Source: Bradyrhizobium sp. WSM3983 (GTDB lineage: Bacteria; Pseudomonadota; Alphaproteobacteria; Rhizobiales; Xanthobacteraceae). Taken from it: 64,000 nucleotides of DNA. The stretch spans positions 1 to 64,000 of the forward strand of contig NZ_AXAY01000002.1 of NCBI RefSeq assembly GCF_000473045.1. The letters run 5' to 3'. Made by a program: the position numbers and the translations under genes. This document shows, piece by piece, positions 1 to 10,379 of this stretch; the stretch's first letter is position 1, and each line of letters starts with the position of its first letter. The notes beneath the pieces are model-generated. The model saw nothing but the letters and a program-made list of their open reading frames with translations. It was not told the origin of the DNA and made no database searches.

Positions 1-864
1 GCGATCTCGGGCACGCTGTCGATGCTGCTGCCGACCAGCGTCGCGCTCGTTATCTTCGGCCTGCTCGCCGAGGTGAACATCGGAAAACTCCTGATCAGCG
101 GCATCATCCCCGCCATCCTCGTTACCTTCACCATCATGGCCACGATCTATTTCCTGGTCTGGCAGGATCCGTCGCGTGCACCCGCCGCGAAATCGGTGCC
201 GTGGCGCGAAAAATTCGCACTGCTGTGGCAGGTTTCGCCGATGGTGGTGCTGTTCTCGATCGTCACGGGCACGATCTATCTCGGCGTCGCGACACCGACG
301 GAGGCGTCGGCTTTCGGTGCGTTCGGCGCCTTTCTGCTGGCGATCGTCAAGGGCAAGATCACGCCGACCTCGCTGTACAAGACGCTGCTGCGCGCCAGCC
401 ACGGCACCTGCATGATCATCATGATCCTGGTCGGTGCCTCGATCTTCGGCTACTTCTTCACGCTCACCCACGTGACGCAGGATCTAGTCGCCTGGATCGG
501 CTCCTTGCCGACCTCGCGCTGGGTCATCATCACGCTGATCCTGTGCGGCTACATCGTGCTCGGCTCCTTCATGGACCAGATCGCGATCCTGGTGCTGACC
601 GTGCCGATCGTGCTGCCGCTGATCAAGACGCTCGGCTTCGACCCGATCTGGTTCGGCGTCATCAAGATCGTCACCGCCGAAGTCGGCATGATCACGCCGC
701 CGGTCGGCCTGAACTGCTTCATCGTCGCCCGCTATGCGAAGCGGCCGGTGGCGGAGGTGTTCCATGGCACCTTCCCGCATTTCATCGCGCACCTGATTGC
801 GATCGCGATTCTGGTCGCGTTTCCGTCGATCATTCTCTGGCTGCCCTCGCAGATGGGACGCTAA
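1..864 (+). CDS. TRAP transporter large permease (DctM-like), 5' end outside window
   Basis: The reading frame is open from base 1, so the gene begins before the window; 287 C-terminal residues are visible. It would be the large membrane subunit of a tripartite (TRAP) importer, using an ion gradient to take up an organic acid delivered by a periplasmic binding protein. Hydrophobic segments alternate with short loops throughout. The start resembles the DctM motif GTLSMLLPTSVALVIFG, and the end carries the family hallmark MITPPVGLNCFIVA. The small permease and binding protein are presumably upstream, out of view. The next gene is an acyl-CoA dehydrogenase 39 bases on, so the substrate could be a carboxylic acid destined for CoA metabolism; that is inference. 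Confidence 0.9.
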   Translation, partial: AISGTLSMLLPTSVALVIFGLLAEVNIGKLLISGIIPAILVTFTIMATIYFLVWQDPSRAPAAKSVPWREKFALLWQVSPMVVLFSIVTGTIYLGVATPTEASAFGAFGAFLLAIVKGKITPTSLYKTLLRASHGTCMIIMILVGASIFGYFFTLTHVTQDLVAWIGSLPTSRWVIITLILCGYIVLGSFMDQIAILVLTVPIVLPLIKTLGFDPIWFGVIKIVTAEVGMITPPVGLNCFIVARYAKRPVAEVFHGTFPHFIAHLIAIAILVAFPSIILWLPSQMGR

Positions 865-903
865 GATCGGAGCCGTGCGGCTCCCAGTAAGGAGATCAAG
901 AAC

Positions 904-2070
904 ATGGATTTCGCGCTCACCGATCAGCAGGAAGCCATTCGCGACGCCATCGCAAAGATCTGCGAAGGCTTTCCCGATGCCTACTGGCTGAAGAAGGACC
1001 ACGACGGCGGCTTCCCGCACGATTTTCACAAGGCGCTGGCCGACGCCGGCTGGCTCGGCATCTGCGTGCCGGAGGAATATGGAGGCTCGGGGCTCGGCAT
1101 CACCGAAGCCGCGATCATGATGCGCACGATCGCGGAATCCGGCGCCGGCATGTCCGGTGCGTCTGCGGTGCACATCAACGTGTTCGGTCTCAATCCCGTC
1201 GTCGTGTTCGGCACCGAGGAGCAGCGCAAGCGCATGCTGCCGCCGATGGTCGAGGGCCGCGAGAAAGCCTGCTTCGCCGTCACCGAGCCCAACACCGGCC
1301 TCAACACCACGCAACTCAAGACCCGCGCCGTCGCCAAGAGCGATCGCTACATCGTCAACGGCCAGAAGGTGTGGATCTCGACCGCGCAAGTCGCGCACAA
1401 GATTTTGCTGCTGGCGCGCACCACGCCGCCGGAGGAGGTGCGCTCGCCGACCCACGGTCTCAGCCTGTTCTACACCGATTTCGACCGCAAGAAGATCAAG
1501 GTCCACGAGATCGAGAAGATGGGCCGCAAGGTCGTCGATTCCAACGAGCTGTTCTTCGAGGATTTCGAGATCCCGATGGAGGACCGGATCGGCGAAGAGG
1601 GCAAAGGCTTCCAGTACATCCTCGAAGGCATGAACCCCGAGCGCATCCTGATCGCTGCGGAAGCGGTTGGCCTCGGCAAGCTCGCGCTGTCGCGTGCGAC
1701 CGAATACGCCAAGACGCGCGTCGTGTTCAACCGCCCGATCGGCAAGAACCAGGGCATCCAGCATCCGCTCGCGGTGAACTGGGTCGAACTCGAGGCGGCC
1801 TGGCTGATGGTGATGCAAGCGGCCTGGCAATACGACAAGGGCTTGCCCTGCGGTGCTGGCGCGAACGCCGCGAAATATTTCGCAGGCGAAGCCGGATACC
1901 ACGCCTGCGAGCAGGCGGTGATGACTCATGGTGGTTTCGGCTACGCAAAGGAATTCCACGTCGAGCGTTACCTGCGCGAAGTCCTGATCCCGCGTATCGC
2001 GCCGGTTAGCCCGCAACTCGCGCTCAGCTTCATTGCGGAAAAGGTGCTGGGCCTCGCCAAGTCGTACTAG
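904..2070 (+). CDS. acyl-CoA dehydrogenase family protein
   Basis: This 388-residue flavoprotein should oxidise an acyl-CoA at the alpha-beta bond, passing electrons to ETF. The N-terminal helical domain, the FAD/substrate signature ACFAVTEPNTGLNTT (near residue 121) and the C-terminal signature THGGFGYAKEFHVER are all present and the length is normal. The usual C-terminal YEGT motif with the catalytic Glu of short/medium-chain enzymes is replaced. GMNPERILIAAEAVG around residue 245 offers a Glu at the position used by isovaleryl- and long-chain-type enzymes. The start is fixed by AAGGAG 9 bases before the ATG. It may form a unit with the TRAP permease upstream; the real acyl substrate is unknown. 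Confidence 0.9.
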   Translation: MDFALTDQQEAIRDAIAKICEGFPDAYWLKKDHDGGFPHDFHKALADAGWLGICVPEEYGGSGLGITEAAIMMRTIAESGAGMSGASAVHINVFGLNPVVVFGTEEQRKRMLPPMVEGREKACFAVTEPNTGLNTTQLKTRAVAKSDRYIVNGQKVWISTAQVAHKILLLARTTPPEEVRSPTHGLSLFYTDFDRKKIKVHEIEKMGRKVVDSNELFFEDFEIPMEDRIGEEGKGFQYILEGMNPERILIAAEAVGLGKLALSRATEYAKTRVVFNRPIGKNQGIQHPLAVNWVELEAAWLMVMQAAWQYDKGLPCGAGANAAKYFAGEAGYHACEQAVMTHGGFGYAKEFHVERYLREVLIPRIAPVSPQLALSFIAEKVLGLAKSY

Positions 2071-2099
2071 GCTGGCGAGCTATCTGAAATAGGCAAGCC

Positions 2100-3668
2100 C
2101 TATTCGGTCGCGATCCGCTCCATCGCCATGGCGCGGAGTTTTGCCCGCTGGATCTTGACGCCGTTGGCGCTGTCGGTGACCGGGAAGGCGTCCACGACAT
2201 AGATCCGCGCCGGGACCTTGTAGCCGGCGAGCCGCTCGCGCAGGCGTGCGGTCAGCACCTCCTGTTGCGGTGAAGTCCCGGCCAGAATGACGAAGGCGAC
2301 GCAGCGCGCCTGGCCGTTCAGGTCGACCGCGACGACCTGGGCATCGGCGACGCCGGCGCACGACTTGAGCTCGTCCTCGATCTCGCCGGGCGCGACCAGG
2401 AATCCGCCGAGCCGCATGGCGTCGCCCGCGCGGGTCTCATAGACGAAGGCGCCGCCGCGAAGCCGGCCGATGTCGCCGGTGCGGAAGAAGCCGTCCGCGG
2501 TGATCGCATCGCGCGTCGCATCGGGGTTGTTGAAATAGCCGAGGAAGCGCGACGGCGCGCTGATCTCGATCTCGCCGGAGACGTCCCGTGCCGCAAGCTC
2601 GCCGGTCTCGGTATCACGCACGCGGACCTTCGCGTCGGGGGACATCGGCCAGCCGCCGCCCTCGATGCGATCGGCGAAGGCGTCGCTGGCGCGGGCTATC
2701 GAGAACAGGGCCTGCACCTCGCTCGAGCCGTAGAGGCCAAACAACGTCAGGCCACGCGCCTCGGCCTCCGCAGCCAGCTCGCGCCAACCGGGCTGGAACG
2801 CGGCGAAGCCGCAGACTTCGAGGTGCGGGAATGGCCGCTGCGAGTCGGTCAGCGCAAGGATGCGGCGGAACATCTCGTCGGAGCCGAAAGTGTGAGTGAT
2901 CTTGTGCTCGCCGAGGATCTTCAGCGCCGGCGCGGCTTCAAAAGCGTCGAGTACATGGACGGTCGCGCCGGCGGCGATGAAGCCAAGCAGGCTCGTCATG
3001 CCAAAGGTGCCGCAGAACGGCAGCATCGCCAACAGCGAATGACGTTGCGGGGAGAGCTGGAGCGCCGCGGCAACGGCGTTGGCGTGGATCGCCAGCGTTC
3101 GCTGCGAATGCGCGACCAGCTTCGGCCCCTTGGTCGTGCCCGACGTGGTGTAGAGCAGCACGGGCAGGTCGATGTCGTCCTGAGTGGGAGCTAGCGGATA
3201 GCGCTTGTCGAACGCATCGAACCGAACGCAGGGCCATTGCGCGGGGATCGCATCCGCGCCGACCACTGCGAGCTTTTGCAGCGCGGGAACATCCGCCCTG
3301 GCGATGTCGGCGAGAATGGCCGCGAAATCGATCGAACGAAACGTCGCCTCGACCACCAGCAGCTTCGCGCCAGACAATTTGAGGAGATGCGCGACGTCCG
3401 TGCTGCGGTAGCGCGTATTGACGGCGGCCACGATCGCGCCTAGCCGGGCGGCGGCAAACAGCAGCGCGATCCATTCGACCCGGTTGACCAACCAGACCGC
3501 CACCACGTCGCCCTTGCCGATACCCTCAGCGGCAAGCCAGGCCGTGGTCTGCTCGATCTTCCCCAAAAATTCTGCGCGCGAGGCGGGCGTGCCGTCGAAC
3601 ACGAAGGCGGGATCGGCGGCGGTCTCGGATCCGATCAGCGAATGCAATGAAACATCATCGGCGCGCAT
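2100..3668 (-). CDS. AMP-dependent synthetase/ligase (class I adenylate-forming, acyl-CoA ligase-like)
   Basis: About 522 residues. It should activate a carboxylic acid with ATP to an acyl-adenylate and probably then to a CoA thioester. The P-loop signature LLYTTSGTTKGPKLVAH lies near residue 165, followed by YGSSE, GFFRTGDIGRL, the hinge region and a late Lys in SANGVKIQRAK that would serve as the A10 catalytic lysine. An in-frame TTG at 3695 would add nine residues; I prefer the ATG at 3668, but neither has a clear ribosome site. It lies 33 bases after the upp stop on the same strand, so the two may be cotranscribed. The acid used cannot be told from sequence; convergence with the acyl-CoA dehydrogenase hints at fatty or aromatic acid use. 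Confidence 0.85.
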   Translation of the reverse strand: MRADDVSLHSLIGSETAADPAFVFDGTPASRAEFLGKIEQTTAWLAAEGIGKGDVVAVWLVNRVEWIALLFAAARLGAIVAAVNTRYRSTDVAHLLKLSGAKLLVVEATFRSIDFAAILADIARADVPALQKLAVVGADAIPAQWPCVRFDAFDKRYPLAPTQDDIDLPVLLYTTSGTTKGPKLVAHSQRTLAIHANAVAAALQLSPQRHSLLAMLPFCGTFGMTSLLGFIAAGATVHVLDAFEAAPALKILGEHKITHTFGSDEMFRRILALTDSQRPFPHLEVCGFAAFQPGWRELAAEAEARGLTLFGLYGSSEVQALFSIARASDAFADRIEGGGWPMSPDAKVRVRDTETGELAARDVSGEIEISAPSRFLGYFNNPDATRDAITADGFFRTGDIGRLRGGAFVYETRAGDAMRLGGFLVAPGEIEDELKSCAGVADAQVVAVDLNGQARCVAFVILAGTSPQQEVLTARLRERLAGYKVPARIYVVDAFPVTDSANGVKIQRAKLRAMAMERIATE

Positions 3669-3701
3669 GGCAACCGGAGTAGCCCGATCGCGCAAACCTG
3701 T

Positions 3702-4337
3702 CTACTTGGTGCCGAACATCCGGTCGCCGGCATCGCCCAGGCCCGGCACGATGTAGCCGTGATCGTTGAGCCGCTCGTCGATGGCGGCGGTCCAGACCGG
3801 CACGTCTGGATGCTCGCTCTGGAATTTCGAGATGCCCTCGGGCGCCGCCAGAAGGCATACAAAGCGGATATCGCGGGCGCCGCGGTCCTTGAGCAGCGAC
3901 GCGCCGGCGCAGGCCGAATTGCCGGTCGCCAGCATCGGGTCCATCAGGATCACGGTGCGGTCGGACAGGTCCTGCGGCGCCTTGAAGTAATATTCCACGG
4001 CCTGCAATGTTTCGGGATCGCGGTAGAGCCCGATATGGGCGATGCGGGCCGATGGCATCAGCGCCAGCATGCCGTCGAGGAAGCCGACGCCGGCGCGCAG
4101 GATCGGCGCCAGCGTGAGCTTCTTGCCGGCGATCTTCGGCGCCTGCATCGGCGAGATCGGGGTCTCGATCTCGACCAGCTCCAGCGGCAAATCGCGCGTC
4201 ACCTCGTAGCCGAGCAGCATCCCGATCTCGTTCAGGATCTCGCGAAAGCTCTTGGTCGAGCGGTCCTTCTCCCGCATCAGGGAAAGCTTGTGCTGGACCA
4301 GGGGGTGGGCGACGACGTTGACGCTGCTTGTGCTCAT
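3702..4337 (-). CDS. upp: uracil phosphoribosyltransferase
   Basis: This 211-residue enzyme salvages uracil: uracil plus PRPP gives UMP and pyrophosphate, in the cytoplasm. The PRPP-binding loop [14 protein letters not shown] is near residues 127-140. The conserved [14 protein letters not shown] segment and the uracil-binding C-terminus [17 protein letters not shown] are also intact. Length and order match the UPRTase family over the whole protein. It starts at an ATG with no strong ribosome site. The neighbours (a ligase-like gene downstream, a possible 44-residue membrane peptide upstream) give no pathway context, which is usual for upp outside pyr operons. Confidence 0.96.
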   Translation of the reverse strand: MSTSSVNVVAHPLVQHKLSLMREKDRSTKSFREILNEIGMLLGYEVTRDLPLELVEIETPISPMQAPKIAGKKLTLAPILRAGVGFLDGMLALMPSARIAHIGLYRDPETLQAVEYYFKAPQDLSDRTVILMDPMLATGNSACAGASLLKDRGARDIRFVCLLAAPEGISKFQSEHPDVPVWTAAIDERLNDHGYIVPGLGDAGDRMFGTK

Positions 4338-4497
4338 GCAACCGCTCTACACGGTTCCGTGAAACGGCGCCAGATCGGCCGGGCGTTTTCCGCAAACCGC
4401 GATGCGGCCTGCCGGGCTGTGCGACCGCCGTTCGCGCCCGGCTGCTCGCCTCGTAGGCAGCCATGGTCAATTCGCGGTCGATCGCCGTGCCGAGGCT

Positions 4498-4632
4498 TTA
4501 AACCCCGAGCCCGCGCGCGGCGAGCGTGATCGCGATCGTCAGGACCGCTCCCCAGACCAGGCTCAACGTCATGGTCAGGATCGTCGTGGTGACCCCGTGT
4601 TCGAGATTTTTCCTGGGTGTCGGGATCAGCAT
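4498..4632 (-). CDS. possible small single-pass membrane peptide, 44 aa
   Basis: A short frame begins MLIPTPRKNLEHG and runs into one hydrophobic stretch of about 23 residues (roughly 16-38), ending AARGLGV. Codon third positions are GC-rich as in the flanking genes, which favours real coding. No Shine-Dalgarno sequence is evident before the ATG, and the frame stays open further upstream where it runs antisense to the next gene, so the start is a guess. It sits between a hypothetical gene and upp on the same strand. Function unknown. Confidence 0.42.
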   Translation of the reverse strand: MLIPTPRKNLEHGVTTTILTMTLSLVWGAVLTIAITLAARGLGV

Positions 4633-4678
4633 GCGCGGTATGTTCGAAACTGTAACAACGCCGGACCGGCCAGGCCGA

Positions 4679-5146
4679 TCAGCTGAAGTTCTCGCATGCG
4701 ACCGGCTCATAGAGCGAATCCGGCGCGGGGCGCACGTTGGGAACGCTCGGCCGAGACGCCTCCACGGCGAGTGCCTGGACCTCGACGAAGGCTGACAGCA
4801 GGGCGATCGCAAGGTCGTCATGGCATCCTTCGACCGCGGCGTCGAGCCAATCCGGCAATTCGCGTTTGCGCGAGAGCGCGCAGTGCCATTCGCCCTCGTC
4901 ATAGGCGATGCGGCGGACCCGCCACAGCGGCAGCTCCAGCTCCATCAGCGTCAGCGCGGCATCGGTCCAGGCCTCCGCATCAATCAGGCGCATGACGCGT
5001 GCGGTGCGCTCGCTCTGGCCGAGCGAGGGAAAGCGGCGGCAGGCCTTGTCGATGATCTGGAGCATCAACGGCTGCGTCATCGCCTGCGCATTGCGCAAGC
5101 GGTCGCCGAGTGAAGGTGGATCGTAGTGTCGGAAAGCGACGCTCAT
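4679..5146 (-). CDS. conserved-looking hypothetical protein, 155 aa
   Basis: I do not recognise this family. The start is set by an AGGAGG ribosome site 7 bases before the ATG at 5146; open frame upstream of that is low-complexity and unlikely to be translated. The protein begins MSVAFRHYDPPSLGDRL and is rich in Ala, Leu and Arg with no signal peptide or membrane span. It contains an acidic-aromatic stretch (DEGEWHCALSRKRELPDW) near residues 84-102. It looks mainly helical and cytoplasmic. It reads away from the kdp operon, with a shared upstream region of 341 bases. Confidence 0.8.
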   Translation of the reverse strand: MSVAFRHYDPPSLGDRLRNAQAMTQPLMLQIIDKACRRFPSLGQSERTARVMRLIDAEAWTDAALTLMELELPLWRVRRIAYDEGEWHCALSRKRELPDWLDAAVEGCHDDLAIALLSAFVEVQALAVEASRPSVPNVRPAPDSLYEPVACENFS

Positions 5147-5487
5147 GTCAGGCCTCCTGGAATTGGCGTCGGTCAGTCGGCCGGCCTCTTCAGGATGGCG
5201 GGACAGGCATTTGAAAACGAGATGGGAAAGGGCTGCGAAATATAGGGATTTCATAAGTGTGGCATGCCCCGGGGAACGCGACGCGTTGCGAGACGGCAAC
5301 CCTTTATGAGATTCCTATAACTTCGCCATAGCCCCCGTCTCGAAAACCTATGCCCATGGTGGCACTTCAGCACGGTCAAAAGTCCCGGCTGGAGCTCGCG
5401 GAAATGCGTTGCGCTTCTCTCCATGAACTCCACCGGCCCCCGAGAGAGTGTTGCTTCCGAGAAAGGGACGCAACGAGGAGAAATCCC
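5147..5487. other. gene-free region between a hypothetical gene and the kdp operon
   Basis: These 341 bases separate two outward-reading units and must hold their promoters. Part of it is AT-richer than its surroundings (about 5235-5345). No EcfG-type GGAAC-N16/17-GTT pair, clear dyad or riboswitch-like structure was found, and short frames in it lack ribosome sites. A KdpE-binding site would be expected if KdpE regulates this operon, but I cannot define one by eye. Confidence 0.5.
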
Positions 5488-5571
5488 ATGATGGACATTC
5501 TGATGCTGGCGCTGGGCTTCGCCTTCTTCGCCGTTGCGATCGGCTACACCTATGCCTGCGAACGGCTGTGA
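5488..5571 (+). CDS. small membrane peptide at the head of the kdp operon, 27 aa
   Basis: A 27-residue peptide beginning MMDILMLALG and ending YACERL. One hydrophobic helix covers about residues 3-22, with a short polar tail. GAGGAG lies 7 bases before the ATG, an excellent ribosome site and the best reason to believe it is translated. It precedes kdpF by 11 bases and resembles KdpF in size and shape, but the sequence differs. It may be an extra accessory subunit stabilising the KdpFABC complex; that role is inference. Confidence 0.65.
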   Translation: MMDILMLALGFAFFAVAIGYTYACERL

Positions 5572-5582
5572 CGGAGCGGATC

Positions 5583-5672
5583 ATGATCTTCGATTATGCG
5601 CTCGCCGGCGCCGTCTCGTTCGGCCTCCTGGTCTATCTCACTTATGCGCTGCTGCGGCCGGAACGGTTCTGA
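5583..5672 (+). CDS. kdpF: KdpF, small subunit of the potassium-transporting ATPase
   Basis: A 29-residue single-span membrane peptide starting MIFDYALAGAVSFGLLVY and ending ALLRPERF. The single helix followed by a Leu-Arg/Lys-Pro-Glu-x-Phe tail is the typical KdpF form. KdpF binds at the KdpA/KdpB interface of the inner-membrane KdpFABC complex and stabilises it. A GGAG motif lies a few bases upstream of the ATG. Position just ahead of kdpA supports the call. Confidence 0.8.
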   Translation: MIFDYALAGAVSFGLLVYLTYALLRPERF

Positions 5673-5675
5673 GCC

Positions 5676-5780
5676 GTGCTGCTGCTTCTCGAATTGCTGC
5701 TGGCGGACGTCGCGCTCGTCGCCGGCCTGCTTGCGCTGGTCCTGCCGATTCTGCGCCGGACACAAAGCCTGAAGGGTTGA
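5676..5780 (+). CDS. possible third small membrane peptide before kdpA, 34 aa
   Basis: A GTG-started frame of 34 residues begins 3 bases after the kdpF stop and ends 4 bases before kdpA. It is almost entirely hydrophobic ([16 protein letters not shown], then ALVLPIL) with a basic tail RRTQSLKG, consistent with one membrane span with the positive end inside. The ribosome site is weak and the start codon is GTG, so translation is uncertain. Tight packing between two genes of the operon is the main support. Confidence 0.33.
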   Translation: MLLLLELLLADVALVAGLLALVLPILRRTQSLKG

Positions 5781-5784
5781 TTCC

Positions 5785-7488
5785 ATGACTGTGACCGGTT
5801 GGCTCCAGATCATTCTCTATTGTGCCATCATCGTCGCACTGACCAAGCCGCTCGGCTGGTACATGACGCGCGTGTTCAATGGCGAGAAGACGTTTCTTTC
5901 GCCGGTGCTGCGTCCGGTCGAGGCCGGCATTTACTGGGTCTCCGGCGTCGACGAGAAGCGCGAGCAGCATTGGCTGACCTACACGGTCGCCATGCTGCTG
6001 TTCCATGTCGGCGGCTTCCTCATCATCTATGGCGTGATGCGCTTGCAGGCCGTGCTGCCCTTCAATCCGGCGCGGCAGGGGGCGGTCGCCGAGGATCTCT
6101 CCTTCAACACCGCCATCTCCTTCATCACCAACACCAACTGGCAGAACTACGGCGGTGAGAGCACGCTATCGTATCTCGTGCAGATGCTCGGCCTGACGCA
6201 CCAGAACTTCCTGTCGGCGGCCACCGGCATCGCGCTTGCGGTCGCCCTGATCCGCGGCTTCTCGCGGGCGTCGATGCGCACCGTCGGCAATTTCTGGGTC
6301 GACGTCACCCGCTGCACGCTCTATGTGCTGCTGCCGATCTGCGTGGTCTACACGCTGTTCCTGATCTGGCAGGGAATCCCACAGACGCTCGGGCCATATG
6401 TCGAGGCCACCACGCTCGAGGGTGCCAAGCAGACCATCGCGGTCGGCCCGGTGGCCTCGCAGGTCGCGATCAAGATGCTTGGCACCAATGGCGGCGGCTT
6501 CTTCAATGCCAACGCGGCCCATCCGTTCGAGAACCCGACCGCGCTGTCGAACTTCGTGCAGATGCTGTCGATCTTTGTGCTCGGCGCGGCGCTGACCAAC
6601 GTGTTCGGCCGTATGGTCGGCAACCAGCGTCAGGGCTGGGCCATCCTCGCGGTGATGGGCGTGCTGTTCATCGCCGGCGTCGCCGTCTGCTATTGGGCTG
6701 AAGCACAGGGCACCTCGACCCTGCAGGCATTGGGTCTGACCGGCGGCAACATGGAAGGCAAGGAGGTGCGCTTCGGTATCGCTGCATCCTCGCTGTTCGC
6801 CGTGATCACGACCGCCGCCTCCTGCGGCGCCGTCAATGCCATGCATGACAGCTTCACCGCGCTCGGCGGCATGATCCCGCTGATCAATATCGAGCTCGGC
6901 GAGATCATCGTCGGTGGCGTCGGCGCCGGCATGTACGGCATGCTGCTATTCGTCATCCTGGCGATCTTCGTCGCGGGACTCATGGTCGGCCGCACGCCGG
7001 AATATGTCGGCAAGAAGATCGAGGCGCGCGAGGTCAAGATGGCGATGCTCGCCATTCTGATCCTGCCGTTGATGATCCTCGGTTGGTCGGCTGTGGCGGT
7101 GGTGCTGCCCTCGGCCGTGGCCTCGATGAACAACGCGGGCCCGCACGGCTTCTCGGAGGTGCTCTACGCCTATTCGTCGCAGACCGGCAACAACGGCTCG
7201 GCCTTCGCAGGTCTCACCGGGAATACGCCGTTCTACAACATCAGCGGCGGCGTGGCGATGTTCGTCGGCCGCTTCCTGATGATCGTGCCGGCGATGGCGA
7301 TCGCAGGCTCGCTCGCCGCCAAGAAATCGATCCCGCCGTCGGCGGGCACGTTCCCAACCACCGGCGGTCTCTTCGTCGGCCTCGTCGTCGGCGTGATCCT
7401 GATCATCGGCGGCCTCACCTTCTTCCCGGCCCTCGCACTCGGCCCAATCGTCGAGCATCTCGCGATGAACGCCGGTCAAGTGTTCTGA
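5785..7488 (+). CDS. kdpA: potassium-transporting ATPase subunit A (channel-like)
   Basis: This 567-residue inner-membrane subunit binds and conducts K+ in the high-affinity KdpFABC pump. It is built from four repeated pore units, each with a selectivity-filter loop. I see all four: [49 protein letters not shown] and [19 protein letters not shown]. Length matches E. coli KdpA. It starts with ATG 4 bases after the preceding small frame and is followed by kdpB after an 18-base gap. Confidence 0.97.
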   Translation: MTVTGWLQIILYCAIIVALTKPLGWYMTRVFNGEKTFLSPVLRPVEAGIYWVSGVDEKREQHWLTYTVAMLLFHVGGFLIIYGVMRLQAVLPFNPARQGAVAEDLSFNTAISFITNTNWQNYGGESTLSYLVQMLGLTHQNFLSAATGIALAVALIRGFSRASMRTVGNFWVDVTRCTLYVLLPICVVYTLFLIWQGIPQTLGPYVEATTLEGAKQTIAVGPVASQVAIKMLGTNGGGFFNANAAHPFENPTALSNFVQMLSIFVLGAALTNVFGRMVGNQRQGWAILAVMGVLFIAGVAVCYWAEAQGTSTLQALGLTGGNMEGKEVRFGIAASSLFAVITTAASCGAVNAMHDSFTALGGMIPLINIELGEIIVGGVGAGMYGMLLFVILAIFVAGLMVGRTPEYVGKKIEAREVKMAMLAILILPLMILGWSAVAVVLPSAVASMNNAGPHGFSEVLYAYSSQTGNNGSAFAGLTGNTPFYNISGGVAMFVGRFLMIVPAMAIAGSLAAKKSIPPSAGTFPTTGGLFVGLVVGVILIIGGLTFFPALALGPIVEHLAMNAGQVF

Positions 7489-7506
7489 TTGTTTGGAGTG
7501 ACCTCC

Positions 7507-9621
<2,115 letters not shown>

Positions 9622-9624
9622 CGC

Positions 9625-9712
9625 CGTCATTGCGAGCGAAGCGAAGCAATCCAGAAATGTCTCCACGGTTGACAGCCTGGATTGCTTCGTCGCTTTGCTC
9701 CTCGCAATGACG
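9625..9712. repeat. palindromic repeat, family A, inside the kdp operon
   Basis: Two arms, 9625-9653 and 9678-9712, are near-complements of each other (cgtcattgcgagcgaagcg against the matching cgctttgctcctcgcaatgacg end). They could form a long hairpin with a roughly 24-base loop. Elements of this wording are, to my knowledge, dispersed in many copies in Bradyrhizobium and Rhodopseudomonas genomes. It fills almost the whole kdpB-kdpC gap, starting 4 bases after the kdpB stop, so it will be part of the kdp mRNA. Confidence 0.85.
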
Positions 9713-9733
9713 GGAGAAACTGGAGAAAAACAC

Positions 9734-10339
9734 ATGCTCAGAGAAATTCGCCCCGCCATCGTCCTCCTGCTGGTGCTCACCGCCATCACGGGCCTGGCCT
9801 ATCCGCTCGCCATGACCGGCATTGCCGGCGCGATCTTTCCCGCACAGGCGCAAGGCAGCCTGATCGAGAAGGACGGCAAGGTGATCGGCTCCGCCCTGAT
9901 CGGGCAGGAGTTCAAGGACAACAAATACTTCCACGGCCGCCCGTCGGCGACGCTGGCGCCGGACCCGAATGATTCGACCAAGACGGTCCCGGCGCCCTAC
10001 AACGCCGCCAATTCGGGCGGCTCCAATCTCGGCCCGACCAGCAAGGCGCTGGCCGACCGGCTGAAGGAGGATGTGGACAAGCTGAAAGCCGAGAACCCGA
10101 ACGCCGCCGTGCCGGTCGATCTGGTCACGACCTCGGCAAGCGGGCTCGATCCCGATATTTCCCCGGAAGCGGCGCAATTCCAGGTGCCGCGCGTCGCCAA
10201 GGCGCGGAATATATCGGAGGACCAGCTCAAGCAGCTCGTCGCCGCCAACACCCAGGGCCGTCTGCTCGGCCTGCTCGGCGAACCTCGGGTTAACGTTCTT
10301 GCCCTGAACCTCGCACTGGATCGTGCATCCGCGAAGTAG
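9734..10339 (+). CDS. kdpC: potassium-transporting ATPase subunit C
   Basis: A 201-residue subunit with one N-terminal membrane helix ([20 protein letters not shown]) and a periplasmic domain. KdpC assists K+ binding and assembly of the Kdp complex. Family segments are visible: [18 protein letters not shown], the [14 protein letters not shown] stretch, and [21 protein letters not shown] lies 8 bases before the chosen ATG. Open frame upstream of that is only translated repeat sequence and is excluded. It is separated from kdpB by a palindromic repeat. Confidence 0.95.
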   Translation: MLREIRPAIVLLLVLTAITGLAYPLAMTGIAGAIFPAQAQGSLIEKDGKVIGSALIGQEFKDNKYFHGRPSATLAPDPNDSTKTVPAPYNAANSGGSNLGPTSKALADRLKEDVDKLKAENPNAAVPVDLVTTSASGLDPDISPEAAQFQVPRVAKARNISEDQLKQLVAANTQGRLLGLLGEPRVNVLALNLALDRASAK

Positions 10340-10379
10340 CGCTCTAGGCCGCGAATGCCCGGATGATTATATTGGCCCG

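Noticed and set aside
484..2016. 510-codon minus-strand frame opposite the TRAP and acyl-CoA dehydrogenase genes
   Set aside because: Spans two real genes and their gap; His/Arg/Asp-rich composition typical of antisense frames.
4336..4358. EcfG promoter for upp
   Set aside because: GGAAC and GGTT are only 10 bases apart.
4633..4902. Longer version of the 44-aa membrane peptide
   Set aside because: The extension is antisense to the 155-aa gene and is Arg/Ser-rich.
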